A stretch of 12,071 nucleotides of DNA, taken from assembly GCA_934623545.1 (NCBI GenBank), contig CAKTVN010000030.1, positions 1 through 12,071 of the forward strand, written 5' to 3'. Below are positions 1 to 5,605 of this stretch, one piece after another; the first letter of the stretch is position 1, and each line of letters begins with the position of its first letter. The stretch comes from an uncultured Oscillospiraceae bacterium (GTDB taxonomy: Bacteria; Bacillota; Clostridia; Oscillospirales; Oscillospiraceae). A program made the position numbers and the translations under genes. A model generated the notes under the pieces. That model had not been told where the DNA came from. It saw only the letters and a program-made list of their open reading frames with translations, and did not search any database.

Positions 1-20
1 TCTTATACTGATATTCAATT

Positions 21-51
21 AAAAACTTTCATTCATGGAATGGAAGTTTTT
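21..51. terminator. Bidirectional hairpin, probable intrinsic terminator
   Basis: A 13-bp stem (arms 21-33 and 39-51, loop CATGG) has one T/G mismatch that can wobble in RNA. It is A-rich on its 5' side and ends in a T-run, so it could end transcription from either side. No gene is visible to its left inside the window, so its owner is unknown. Confidence 0.55.
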
Positions 52-75
52 AATATGAAGATCATTATGAGACGA

Positions 76-163
76 GATTCCGTGATTTTATCAAAATCAC
101 GGAATCGGTTACGCCAAAGGTGGAACCTTTCTGATTAAAGAATTTAATCAGAAAATAGTATTA
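76..163 (+). repeat. Left copy of a three-hairpin inverted repeat
   Basis: Bases 89-163 match the reverse complement of 11997-12071 over 75 bp with one difference (T121). The unit folds into three back-to-back hairpins: a perfect 14-bp stem (76-89/93-106, loop ATC), a stem around AAA (107-115/119-127), and a perfect 12-bp stem (128-139/143-154, loop GAA). The single difference turns a G-C pair of hairpin 2 into G-U, which keeps pairing only if the plus strand is the RNA. It is probably a dispersed intergenic repeat of the host genome rather than part of the integrated element, because it lies outside the att repeats. Function is unknown. Confidence 0.8.
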
Positions 164-183
164 ACTTTTACTTATTACTTTCC

Positions 184-221
184 AAAAAAGAAAGACACGC
201 CAAAGCGTGTCTTTCTTTTTT
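184..221 (-). terminator. Original tRNA-Thr terminator, now downstream of attL
   Basis: A perfect 17-bp hairpin (184-200/205-221, loop CAAA) is followed on the minus strand by a T-rich run. It sits directly after the 3' CCA of the leftover tRNA half, so before integration it ended the tRNA-Thr transcript. It now stands downstream of the integrase gene and probably ends the leftward repressor/KilA-N/integrase transcript. It can also work on the plus strand. Confidence 0.85.
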
Positions 222-266
222 GGAGCTGCTGGGCAGATTCGAACTGCCGACCTCGTCATTACCAAT
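220..266. repeat. attL, left 47-bp core repeat
   Basis: This stretch is identical to 10121-10167 in the same orientation. It contains the tRNA-Thr 3' half from CCA to just beyond the anticodon loop. Sequence diverges immediately on both sides, as expected for site-specific insertion by a tyrosine recombinase into a tRNA 3' end. Confidence 0.93.
221..266 (-). pseudogene. Truncated 3' half of tRNA-Thr left at attL
   Basis: It carries the CCA end, discriminator base, acceptor 3' strand, T-arm, variable loop, anticodon-stem 3' strand and anticodon loop. It lacks the 5' half of the anticodon stem, the D-arm and the acceptor 5' strand. It cannot fold as a tRNA. It is the displaced original 3' end of the gene now completed at 10122-10197. 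Confidence 0.9.
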
Positions 267-451
267 TATGCACAGCTTGTTTTAGCTTGTTGCCGCTTGC
301 TGTGGCTTATCGCAAAAATCCATTGCACCACAAGGGAAACGGAATTTTGCGTGTTGCGTCTTACTGCTGCTTGTTGTGACTTGCAATATGCCGTTTTTCG
401 GTGTCGGTATGGGTTTTGTATGGTTTTTTCCGAAATCCGTACAACGCGACC
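267..451. other. Left-end intergenic region with phased GCTTGT repeats
   Basis: There is no gene here. GCTTGT-like hexamers start at 275, 285, 295 and 305 (GCTTGT, GCTTGT, GCTTGC, GCTTAT), exactly 10 bp apart. A second pair lies at 369 and 379 (GCTTGT, ACTTGC), also 10 bp apart. Such helically phased sites next to the att core suggest integrase arm-type or excisionase binding sites. The GCTTG core also occurs in the repressor/xis promoter region (3224-3232), so repressor binding is an alternative. The repeats are seen; their role is inferred. Confidence 0.5.
406..431 (+). repeat. Left copy of paired GTATGGG repeat (putative integrase arm site)
   Basis: Two GTATGG motifs begin at 407 and 418. 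The same paired arrangement occurs in the same orientation near the right end (10000 and 10012). The segment 406-431 resembles 9999-10024 over almost its whole length. Paired short direct repeats at both ends of an element are typical of arm-type sites for lambda-family integrases. Confidence 0.55.
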
Positions 452-1651
452 TCATCCCTTATTTGCGACCTTTTTGATTGCGTCGCGCATGATCTGTGCA
501 GCTTTGCTGACGCTTTCGGAGTTCGCGTGCGTATACATCCGAAGTGTAACCGCCTTGTCACTGTGTCCGAGGGCTTCGGAGACGCTGGCAACATCTGCAC
601 CGTTTGTAATTGCTACGCTGGCAAAGGTATGCCGCAGCTTGTGTGGGTGAAGGTCAGGCAGACCGCAGCGCTTGGAGAGCTTTTTCAGATAGCGCGTCGG
701 ACTTTGCGGGTGCATCGGCTCCGGGCTTCCTTCTTGGGTAAAAATATAGGCGCTCACAGCTTTTGACGCCTGTTCTGTGCGGAGCTTACGCAAAAGGGCA
801 ATCGTATCGTCTCCGACATAAACGGTGCGGAACTGCCCGCTTTTGGGCGTGTCCATGTATACGCCCTTTGCTGGCGTGTAGCAGAGATTTTTTGTGATGG
901 TGATTTCACCGGTCTTGAAGTCTACATCTTCCCACTTGAGTGCGCAGCACTCCCCGCGTCGGATTCCTGTATCAATCAGGATATGAACGAGCGCCTGCCA
1001 TTTCAGCGGCTCTTCACGCAGCGCAGAAAGAAGCGTGCTGACCTCTTCCGCTGTGTATGCCGCAGGTGTAGCGTTCTTTGCTTCACCTTTTCGCGGCTTC
1101 GGGCGCTCGACCTTATCCATCGGGTTTTGCTGTATCATATCGCCCAGGTATGCCATTTTGAAAAGCCCGTGTAAAATAGCATAGACCTTTACGGCGGTTG
1201 CGTGTGCCTTTCCTCTGGACTGAATGTCAAGAAGAAGCGCAGTGATTTGAGCGGGCGTGATCTCCGGCATTTTGATACCGCCAAGCACTGGATACACTTC
1301 ACGGTCTAAACAGCCCTGATAGCTGTAGCGCCCGTTCTCGCTGATCGTAACGGCTTTTGCAGGCATAAACACACGCTCACCGTATTGTTTCAGTGTCAGG
1401 ATGCGCGCGGCTTCAGCGGCTTCCTGCGCGTCCTTCTCGCGCTGTTCTGCGCGGCTGATGATCTCACCAGAGTTGCATTGCCGCTCAAATTCGGCGGCTA
1501 CAGAAGCAAGCTCCCGGTCGATTGCCCGTTGGCTCCAACCTTCCGGGACATACCAGCGCTTTGTCAGATAAGATTTGCCGCGCCCGCGGCTGACGCGGAT
1601 TTCATAGAAGGGGTGACCGGATTTGTTGACCTTTTTTCGCGTAGACGGCAT
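452..1651 (-). CDS. int: Tyrosine recombinase (integrase)
   Basis: This 399-aa protein catalyses site-specific integration and excision at the tRNA-Thr att site. Residues 1-60 look like an AP2-like arm-type DNA-binding domain, about 85-190 is the SAM-like core-binding domain, and about 195-390 is the catalytic domain. All catalytic residues are visible: R231 in TGIRRGE, K270 in TPKSG, the HKLRH motif (H337, R340, H341 region), H363 in LGHS and the nucleophile Y373 in RMYTH, so the enzyme looks active. The ATG start at 1651 is preceded by GAGGT, which overlaps the stop codon of the KilA-N gene upstream, so the two are probably co-transcribed. The gene is transcribed toward attL, the usual place for an element integrase. 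Length is normal for the phage/ICE integrase family. Confidence 0.96.
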   Translation of the reverse strand: MPSTRKKVNKSGHPFYEIRVSRGRGKSYLTKRWYVPEGWSQRAIDRELASVAAEFERQCNSGEIISRAEQREKDAQEAAEAARILTLKQYGERVFMPAKAVTISENGRYSYQGCLDREVYPVLGGIKMPEITPAQITALLLDIQSRGKAHATAVKVYAILHGLFKMAYLGDMIQQNPMDKVERPKPRKGEAKNATPAAYTAEEVSTLLSALREEPLKWQALVHILIDTGIRRGECCALKWEDVDFKTGEITITKNLCYTPAKGVYMDTPKSGQFRTVYVGDDTIALLRKLRTEQASKAVSAYIFTQEGSPEPMHPQSPTRYLKKLSKRCGLPDLHPHKLRHTFASVAITNGADVASVSEALGHSDKAVTLRMYTHANSESVSKAAQIMRDAIKKVANKG

Positions 1652-1660
1652 AGTGATACC

Positions 1661-2539
1661 TCATTCGTCCGTTGGGAGCTTTAATTGATTGTGCATCTCA
1701 TTCAGCACGCGTGCGCTCTTGCTGCCGGTAATGGTCTTGATCTGATAGATTGCTGTTTCGTGGAGCTTTGCCAATCGTTCCGGCTGCGGCACACCCTGTT
1801 CAATCAGCAATGCGTTGATATTTTCCATGTTGGAAAGAACAAGAAGCTGTTCAATTGTTGCATAATCGCGCATATTGCCCTTTGCGTCTGGGTGCTCTTG
1901 TTTCCATTGCTTTGCGGTTTTCCCGAACAATGCAACGTTCAGGACATCGGCTTCATCGGCGTAAACATAGCCCTGCTGTACGCGCGGAAGCTCGGGCGGA
2001 ATGAGATTCGTTTTGATGGCGTCTGTATGGATTCTGTAATTCGCCTTTGCAAGAATACGCTTGACGTTCCAGTCCAGCGCAAGGCGATGACCTTCGTCCT
2101 CTTTTAAGCGCTGATAGTCCTTGATGATATAGAGCTTAAACTCAGGCGAAATCCATGACGCAAATTCAAAAGCAATGTCCTTGTGGGCATATGTACCGCC
2201 GCCATATCGTCCGGAGCGAGAAGTAATGCCGATGGCGTTTGTGATGCTGACCCATTTTTGCGGGGTCATTACGAAAGCATTTTTACCGGCTTCAGTTTTA
2301 ACCGCGTCGAAATCGACACGGTTAAAATTTGGGTTATTCAGCTCTTCCCATAGCCCCAAATAGTCTATAGTGTTTCGGTTCCGCATCCAATTTTGGATGA
2401 TATAGCGGGGGTTATCCTCATCTTGATATTTTGCGATATCAGTTAGAGAAATATAGTCTTCTTCATTGCCAACTGTGGTAACAACGGTGATATCTACGCC
2501 GTTTGCATGAATAACGCTTTCAATCTTCTTATTTGCCAT
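1661..2539 (-). CDS. KilA-N domain protein (phage antirepressor/regulator type)
   Basis: This 292-aa protein carries an N-terminal KilA-N domain at about residues 15-145. The hallmark blocks YISLTDIAKY (29-38), MTPQKWVSI (91-99) and the stretch GGTYAHKDIAFEFASWISPE (114-133) followed by YIIKDYQRLK are seen. KilA-N is a DNA-binding module of phage and large DNA virus regulators, often found in antirepressors. The C-terminal half (about 150-292) is mostly helical and is not recognised; it may mediate oligomers or partner contacts. The gene sits between the repressor and integrase in the same direction, with an AGAGGTG ribosome site before ATG 2539. Its context suggests it modulates the lysogeny/induction switch, possibly by countering the Xre repressor. 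That role is inferred. Confidence 0.88.
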   Translation of the reverse strand: MANKKIESVIHANGVDITVVTTVGNEEDYISLTDIAKYQDEDNPRYIIQNWMRNRNTIDYLGLWEELNNPNFNRVDFDAVKTEAGKNAFVMTPQKWVSITNAIGITSRSGRYGGGTYAHKDIAFEFASWISPEFKLYIIKDYQRLKEDEGHRLALDWNVKRILAKANYRIHTDAIKTNLIPPELPRVQQGYVYADEADVLNVALFGKTAKQWKQEHPDAKGNMRDYATIEQLLVLSNMENINALLIEQGVPQPERLAKLHETAIYQIKTITGSKSARVLNEMHNQLKLPTDE

Positions 2540-2555
2540 ATCACACCTCTTTCCC

Positions 2556-2575
2556 GCTCCATGCCTGCATGGAGC
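2556..2575. promoter_or_regulatory. Perfect hairpin between repressor stop and KilA-N ribosome site
   Basis: GCTCCATG (2556-2563) pairs with CATGGAGC (2568-2575) around CCTG, directly adjoining the repressor stop codon (2576-2578). On the minus strand it lies just before the KilA-N ribosome site, with no T-run after it. On the plus strand it is followed by TTATTTTTT, so it could terminate antisense transcription entering from the left. A role in transcript processing or partial attenuation between the two genes is equally possible. Confidence 0.5.
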
Positions 2576-3133
2576 TTATTTTTTGTCTTTATCCGCTTCC
2601 TGCGGGCGCTGATATTGCGGCGTCTGGGCAAGCTTTTCCACATAATCAGCCACTTCTTTTATGTCTTCTGACTTGAGATGATCGAGGAAGCACTTGCTTG
2701 CTGCAAGCATCCCGTCTGTGTTGAGACGTTCATAGAAAAAAACAATACGGTCTTCGTCCGAGTGAAATTGTAAAGCGCCGATATGGTATAAGTCGGCGGC
2801 GGTTGCTTTTTGCCACGGCTTACCGTCACCCTGAATAATGATATTCCCTTGCCTGTCTTTCATGGTCAATCCCGATTCCAATATCATAGCCGCAGCTTTG
2901 TCGAACGCTTCGCGGTTTTCTGGAATGTCGACGGCTGGATTCATACCAACTAGTTCTGACAGCGAAATTCCCAATGCGTCTGCGATTTTTTGCATCGTTT
3001 CATGCTTCGGGTTTCTGATTCCGTTTTCCCACTGACTCACGCCAACGTATGAAATACCGAGTTTTTCTGCAAGCTCGGCCTGCGTCATTTTTGCACGCTT
3101 TCTTGCGGCTCTTATTAACTGCCCGGTCGTCAT
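2576..3133 (-). CDS. Xre-family lysogeny repressor
   Basis: This 185-aa protein has an N-terminal Cro/C1-type helix-turn-helix (about residues 4-60). AELAEKLGISYVGVSQWENG forms the recognition region, followed by IADALGISLSELVG. The remaining 120 residues are acidic and helical; they contain no S24 autoprotease motif, so cleavage-type SOS induction is not indicated. In satellites such repressors are often relieved by a helper-phage protein (known for Stl of staphylococcal islands; only an analogy here). I chose ATG 3133 because AGGTGA lies 4 bases upstream. An in-frame ATG at 3160 lies upstream of the promoter -10 hexamer and is excluded. It is divergent from the replication operon and likely represses both promoters. 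Confidence 0.92.
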   Translation of the reverse strand: MTTGQLIRAARKRAKMTQAELAEKLGISYVGVSQWENGIRNPKHETMQKIADALGISLSELVGMNPAVDIPENREAFDKAAAMILESGLTMKDRQGNIIIQGDGKPWQKATAADLYHIGALQFHSDEDRIVFFYERLNTDGMLAASKCFLDHLKSEDIKEVADYVEKLAQTPQYQRPQEADKDKK

Positions 3134-3150
3134 GTAATCACCTCGCTCCC

Positions 3151-3179
3151 AATATAGCATGGTTTCAGATGTTATGCAA
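3151..3179 (-). promoter_or_regulatory. Leftward promoter for repressor/KilA-N/integrase
   Basis: Read on the minus strand, TTGCAT (3179-3174) and TATATT (3156-3151) are separated by 17 bp. An AAGCAAA half-site at 3178-3184 overlaps the -35 hexamer, which would allow self-repression. Confidence 0.7.
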
Positions 3180-3230
3180 GCAAAAATTTAAGCAAATGAA
3201 TTAAAAAACGCTTGACTTATACATTTGCTT
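3178..3230. promoter_or_regulatory. Candidate repressor operator half-sites
   Basis: AAGCAAA occurs at 3178-3184 and 3190-3196, 12 bp apart, and in inverted form (TTTGCTT) at 3224-3230. The first overlaps the leftward -35 box and the third lies in the spacer of the rightward promoter. A single protein could thus control both directions, as in a C1/Cro-type switch. Which of the two HTH proteins binds here is not shown by the sequence. Confidence 0.5.
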
Positions 3231-3240
3231 GTGTTAAACT
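3212..3240 (+). promoter_or_regulatory. Rightward early promoter
   Basis: TTGACT (3212-3217) and TAAACT (3235-3240) have a 17-bp spacer. The start of transcription would fall just upstream of the ribosome site at 3261-3265. It probably drives the whole HTH-xis-replication-terminase operon. Confidence 0.75.
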
Positions 3241-3273
3241 AAAGCAGAAGAATACAAAGCGGAGGTGGAAATT

Positions 3274-3492
3274 GTGAGAATCAGTCGTGAACGTTTCGCG
3301 GCGGCAATGGCGCGGCTCGATATCACGGGAAACGATCTTGCCGGGCTGGCGGGTGTATCCCGTGGAACCGTGACTGCTGTCAAGAGCGGGAAAAGCTGCT
3401 CGACACAAACGGCGAATAAGCTTGCTGCGATTCTGGGGAGTGAGATCATCGAAGGGGGGATTTGTCGTGACGCCATTTCAGAAAATTCCTGA
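3274..3492 (+). CDS. Small Cro-like helix-turn-helix protein
   Basis: This 72-aa protein has one HTH domain spanning about residues 15-60; LAGLAGVSRGTVTAVKSGKS shows the helix-turn-helix and QTANKLAAILGSEI the following helices. It is the first gene of the rightward operon, opposite the Xre repressor, the position of a Cro-type protein. I chose GTG 3274 because GGAGG (3261-3265) lies 8 bases upstream; the longer in-frame GTG at 3265 would overlap that ribosome site. It overlaps the next gene by 26 bp in another frame, suggesting coupled translation. A role opposing the repressor is inferred from position only. Confidence 0.85.
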   Translation: MRISRERFAAAMARLDITGNDLAGLAGVSRGTVTAVKSGKSCSTQTANKLAAILGSEIIEGGICRDAISENS

Positions 3493-3661
3493 TGCGTGCA
3501 AAGCAACCGGGATAAGTCAATTTGCGCTACGCCGCGGCTGCAAAGACGGCTCTGTTCCACATATCAAAACGGGCACAGTCTACTTGATCGACGTCGAAGC
3601 GCTGCTAGAAAAGCTTCACGGCGAGGCTGCGGCAAATGCGCAAGAAAGGAATGACCGCTAG
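3467..3661 (+). CDS. Excisionase-like small DNA-binding protein
   Basis: This 64-aa protein resembles the MerR/HTH_17 excisionase family. IPDACKATGISQFALRRGC is the HTH, GSVPHIKTG matches the wing that usually reads G.IP..K.G, and YLIDVEALLEKL is the closing helix. Such proteins bend att DNA and direct integrase toward excision, or act as small regulators. The start is GTG 3467, with AAGGGGGG 7 bases upstream and inside the end of the preceding gene. Its TAG stop shares one base with the GTG start of the next gene. Excisionase function is inferred from family and from the presence of an integrase element; a purely regulatory role remains possible. Confidence 0.75.
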   Translation: MTPFQKIPDACKATGISQFALRRGCKDGSVPHIKTGTVYLIDVEALLEKLHGEAAANAQERNDR

Positions 3662-4350
3662 TGGCTGAACGAAGGATGTTTGCGAAATCCGTAATCGGGT
3701 CGGCTCGTTTTTTGAGAATGCCGCCATCGTCAAGGCTGCTATACTACGATCTCGGGATGGCAGCAGATGATGATGGAGTTGTCGAGGCTTTTTCAGTCAT
3801 GCGCACGACTGGCGCGGTTGAGGATGATTTGAAAGTACTCGTCTCGAAGGGATTCGTTACCGTCTTGAATGAAGACCTGGTGGCTTACATCGTCGACTGG
3901 TCAAAAAATAACCAGATACGAAAGGACCGTTATCAGCCGAGTATCTATCAGAATTTACTCGTTCAAATTGGCGTGGTTGACCAGTTGGCAACCGTTGGTC
4001 AACCAAAAGGCAACCAGCGGTCAACTCAGTATAGGATAGGTAAGGACAGTTTAGGTAAGGACAGTATAGGTGAGAAAAAAGCGGCGGACAAGCCGCCGCG
4101 CGCTGCGCGCTTCACACCTCCCACTGTTGATGAAGTCGATGCTTACTGCCAAGAACGTGGAAATAAGGTCGATCCGGCACGGTTTGTTGACTTCTACGCT
4201 TCAAAAGGCTGGCTTGTCGGCACGTCAAAGATGAAGGACTGGCAGGCTGCTGTGAGGTCGTGGGAGCGCTCGGACGCACAACAAGCACCGGACAAAAACC
4301 GCATTCGCACGACGGAAGAGTATCGGATGGAGGCGGATTTTTTTGGATAA
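3661..4350 (+). CDS. Phage-type replication initiator (replisome organizer, DnaD-like)
   Basis: This 229-aa protein resembles phage replisome organizers. An N-terminal winged-helix domain (about 1-105) begins MAERRMFAKSVIGSARFLRM, contains LYYDLGMAADDDGVVE and ends near YIVDWSKNNQIRKDRYQPS, wording typical of this family. A repeat-rich linker follows (about 108-140; RIGKDSLGKDSIGEKK), then a C-terminal DnaD-type region (about 145-229; FVDFYASKGWLVG...MKDWQAAVRSWER). Such proteins bind the element's origin and bring in the helicase loader. The GTG start at 3661 overlaps the previous stop by one base and has AAAGGA upstream. The helicase-loader gene follows with an 8-bp overlap. The linker-coding DNA is itself repetitive and is a candidate origin. 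Confidence 0.88.
   Translation: MAERRMFAKSVIGSARFLRMPPSSRLLYYDLGMAADDDGVVEAFSVMRTTGAVEDDLKVLVSKGFVTVLNEDLVAYIVDWSKNNQIRKDRYQPSIYQNLLVQIGVVDQLATVGQPKGNQRSTQYRIGKDSLGKDSIGEKKAADKPPRAARFTPPTVDEVDAYCQERGNKVDPARFVDFYASKGWLVGTSKMKDWQAAVRSWERSDAQQAPDKNRIRTTEEYRMEADFFG
3975..4070 (+). repeat. Repeat cluster inside the replication gene, candidate origin
   Basis: An inverted pair GGTTGACC (3975-3982) and GGTCAACC (3997-4004) flanks GTTGGCAACC. GGCAACC recurs at 4009-4015 and GGTCAAC at 4019-4025. Two 15-bp tandem repeats then follow (4041-4055 and 4056-4070), differing by one base and ending in TAGG/ATAGG, with a partial copy before and after. The block sits in the linker-coding part of the initiator gene. 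Phages such as lambda keep their origin iterons inside their initiator gene at the equivalent place. Origin function is inferred by analogy. Confidence 0.5.
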
Positions 4351-5152
4351 AGCAGAATTTCCAATCATATCGCCAAAGCAGACTGTACTTGAGCGCTGTC
4401 CAACCTGTGGCGAAGCAACGCTGATTGAGGTCATCATGACCCTCGACCAGCAGCAAAGGACCACACAGCGTCACGTTTCCTGTGCCTGCGTCAGAAAACA
4501 GCATGAGGCAAAAGAAGCGCAGACCCGGCAGCGGGAGTTCGAAGCGCAGCTTGCGCAGGCTTGGAGCGGCACAGGGCTTGCGATCACGACATTTCGGCGC
4601 GATACGTTCGCCGCTGACGACGGCAAAAACAAAAAGATTTCCCGTACTTGCCGTCGCTACGTGGAAGAATGGTCCGAGGTTCGGAAGAAAAATTACGGGG
4701 TGCTGTTCTATGGCAGTGTCGGCACAGGCAAGACCTTCTTGTCTCATGCGATTGCAAATGCGCTGATCGCACAGGGTGTCAGCGTCCTTGTCACAAATTT
4801 CTCCAAAATCTTAAACGTTGTCATGTCAAGTAGAGATCGACAACAGGTTTTGGACGGCATGAACGCTTACCAGCTGCTCGTTATTGACGATCTCGGTGCA
4901 GAACGCAGCACCGACTTTGCACGGGAGGTCACATATGCCGTGGTTGACCAGCGCGGACAGGCTGGCTTGCCCTTGATTATCACCACGAATCTGTCTTTGG
5001 CGGAGATCAAGGACGCATCGGATATGTCGCTACGCCGAATTTATGATCGGCTCGAAACACTCTGCCCGATTGCCCTGCGCATGGATGGCGCCAGCAGGCG
5101 AACTGCTGACGCGGAGCGCCGCAAACAGGCTGCGCGGGAACTGCTGCTTTGA
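4343..5152 (+). CDS. DnaC-like AAA+ helicase loader
   Basis: This 269-aa protein is an IstB/DnaC-type ATPase that loads the replicative helicase at the origin with the upstream initiator. An N-terminal metal-binding module shows C19, C22, C47 and C49. The AAA+ core has Walker A GSVGTGKT (124-131), Walker B LLVIDDLG (178-185), sensor-1 ITTN (213-216) and the SLRRIYDRL segment (229-237) with the arginine-finger region. The TTG start at 4343 lies 7 bases after GGAGGCGG and overlaps the initiator gene end by 8 bp, so translation is coupled. Length is typical for phage DnaC proteins. An IstB transposition helper is less likely because no IstA-type transposase is nearby. Confidence 0.94.
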   Translation: MDKAEFPIISPKQTVLERCPTCGEATLIEVIMTLDQQQRTTQRHVSCACVRKQHEAKEAQTRQREFEAQLAQAWSGTGLAITTFRRDTFAADDGKNKKISRTCRRYVEEWSEVRKKNYGVLFYGSVGTGKTFLSHAIANALIAQGVSVLVTNFSKILNVVMSSRDRQQVLDGMNAYQLLVIDDLGAERSTDFAREVTYAVVDQRGQAGLPLIITTNLSLAEIKDASDMSLRRIYDRLETLCPIALRMDGASRRTADAERRKQAARELLL

Positions 5153-5251
5153 AAAGTGCGTAAGCCGCCCTGAATGGGTGCCGGTGAGGTGATAACTATT
5201 TAGCGCTTTTTGCCGCTTTTCAGCGGTCACAGTGCAGAAAGGAGTGAGAAA

Positions 5252-5605
5252 TTGACGCCAAGAAAAGAAAAAGCCCTGCAAGCCCTCCTCGTGTGCCGTA
5301 CACGGGCAGAAGCCGCAAGGGTCGCAGGCGTGGGAGAAAGCACCCTGCGGGCATATCTGCAAGACGCGGAGTTTTCGGCGGCATACAAACACGCTGCCGC
5401 CGGGATCATGGACAGGGCAACCAGGCAGCTGCAGCAGAACTTGACCGCCGCAATAGACCGTCTTGGGGCTGTTGTGGCAAACGATGAAGAAACGAGCGCA
5501 AACCACATCACGGCGGCGCGGGCGCTGCTTGATTACGGTCTGAAATTTACGGAGTTTAACGACGTTTTGAAGGAGCTGGAGGAGGGCAGCGGGAATGTAT
5601 TATGA
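5252..5605 (+). CDS. terS: Terminase small subunit (TerS)
   Basis: This 117-aa protein has an N-terminal DNA-binding HTH (about 5-40; AEAARVAGVGESTLRAYLQD) followed by helical oligomerisation segments that include FSAAYKHAAAGIMDRATRQLQ and HITAARALLDYGLKF. This is the pattern of phBC6A51/PBSX-like small terminases, which recognise the packaging site. I chose TTG 5252 because AAAGGAG lies 7 bases upstream; the longer frame from 5210 has no ribosome site. It overlaps the large-subunit gene by 11 bp. In phage-inducible islands a private TerS redirects helper-phage packaging to the island genome. The 99-bp gap before it holds no gene. Confidence 0.82.
   Translation: MTPRKEKALQALLVCRTRAEAARVAGVGESTLRAYLQDAEFSAAYKHAAAGIMDRATRQLQQNLTAAIDRLGAVVANDEETSANHITAARALLDYGLKFTEFNDVLKELEEGSGNVL

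Noticed and set aside
221..266. A second tRNA-Thr gene at the left end
   Set aside because: Only the 3' half is present; D-arm, acceptor 5' strand and anticodon-stem 5' strand are missing.
275..384. CRISPR-like short repeats
   Set aside because: Repeat units are 6 bp at 10-bp steps with no spacers of protospacer size and no cas genes.
207..650. Plus-strand frame starting near attL
   Set aside because: It begins inside the tRNA terminator/att repeat and runs antisense through the integrase 3' end.
4112..4747. Minus-strand 211-codon frame across the initiator and DnaC genes
   Set aside because: It lies opposite two clearly recognised genes on the plus strand, with no ribosome site or family match.
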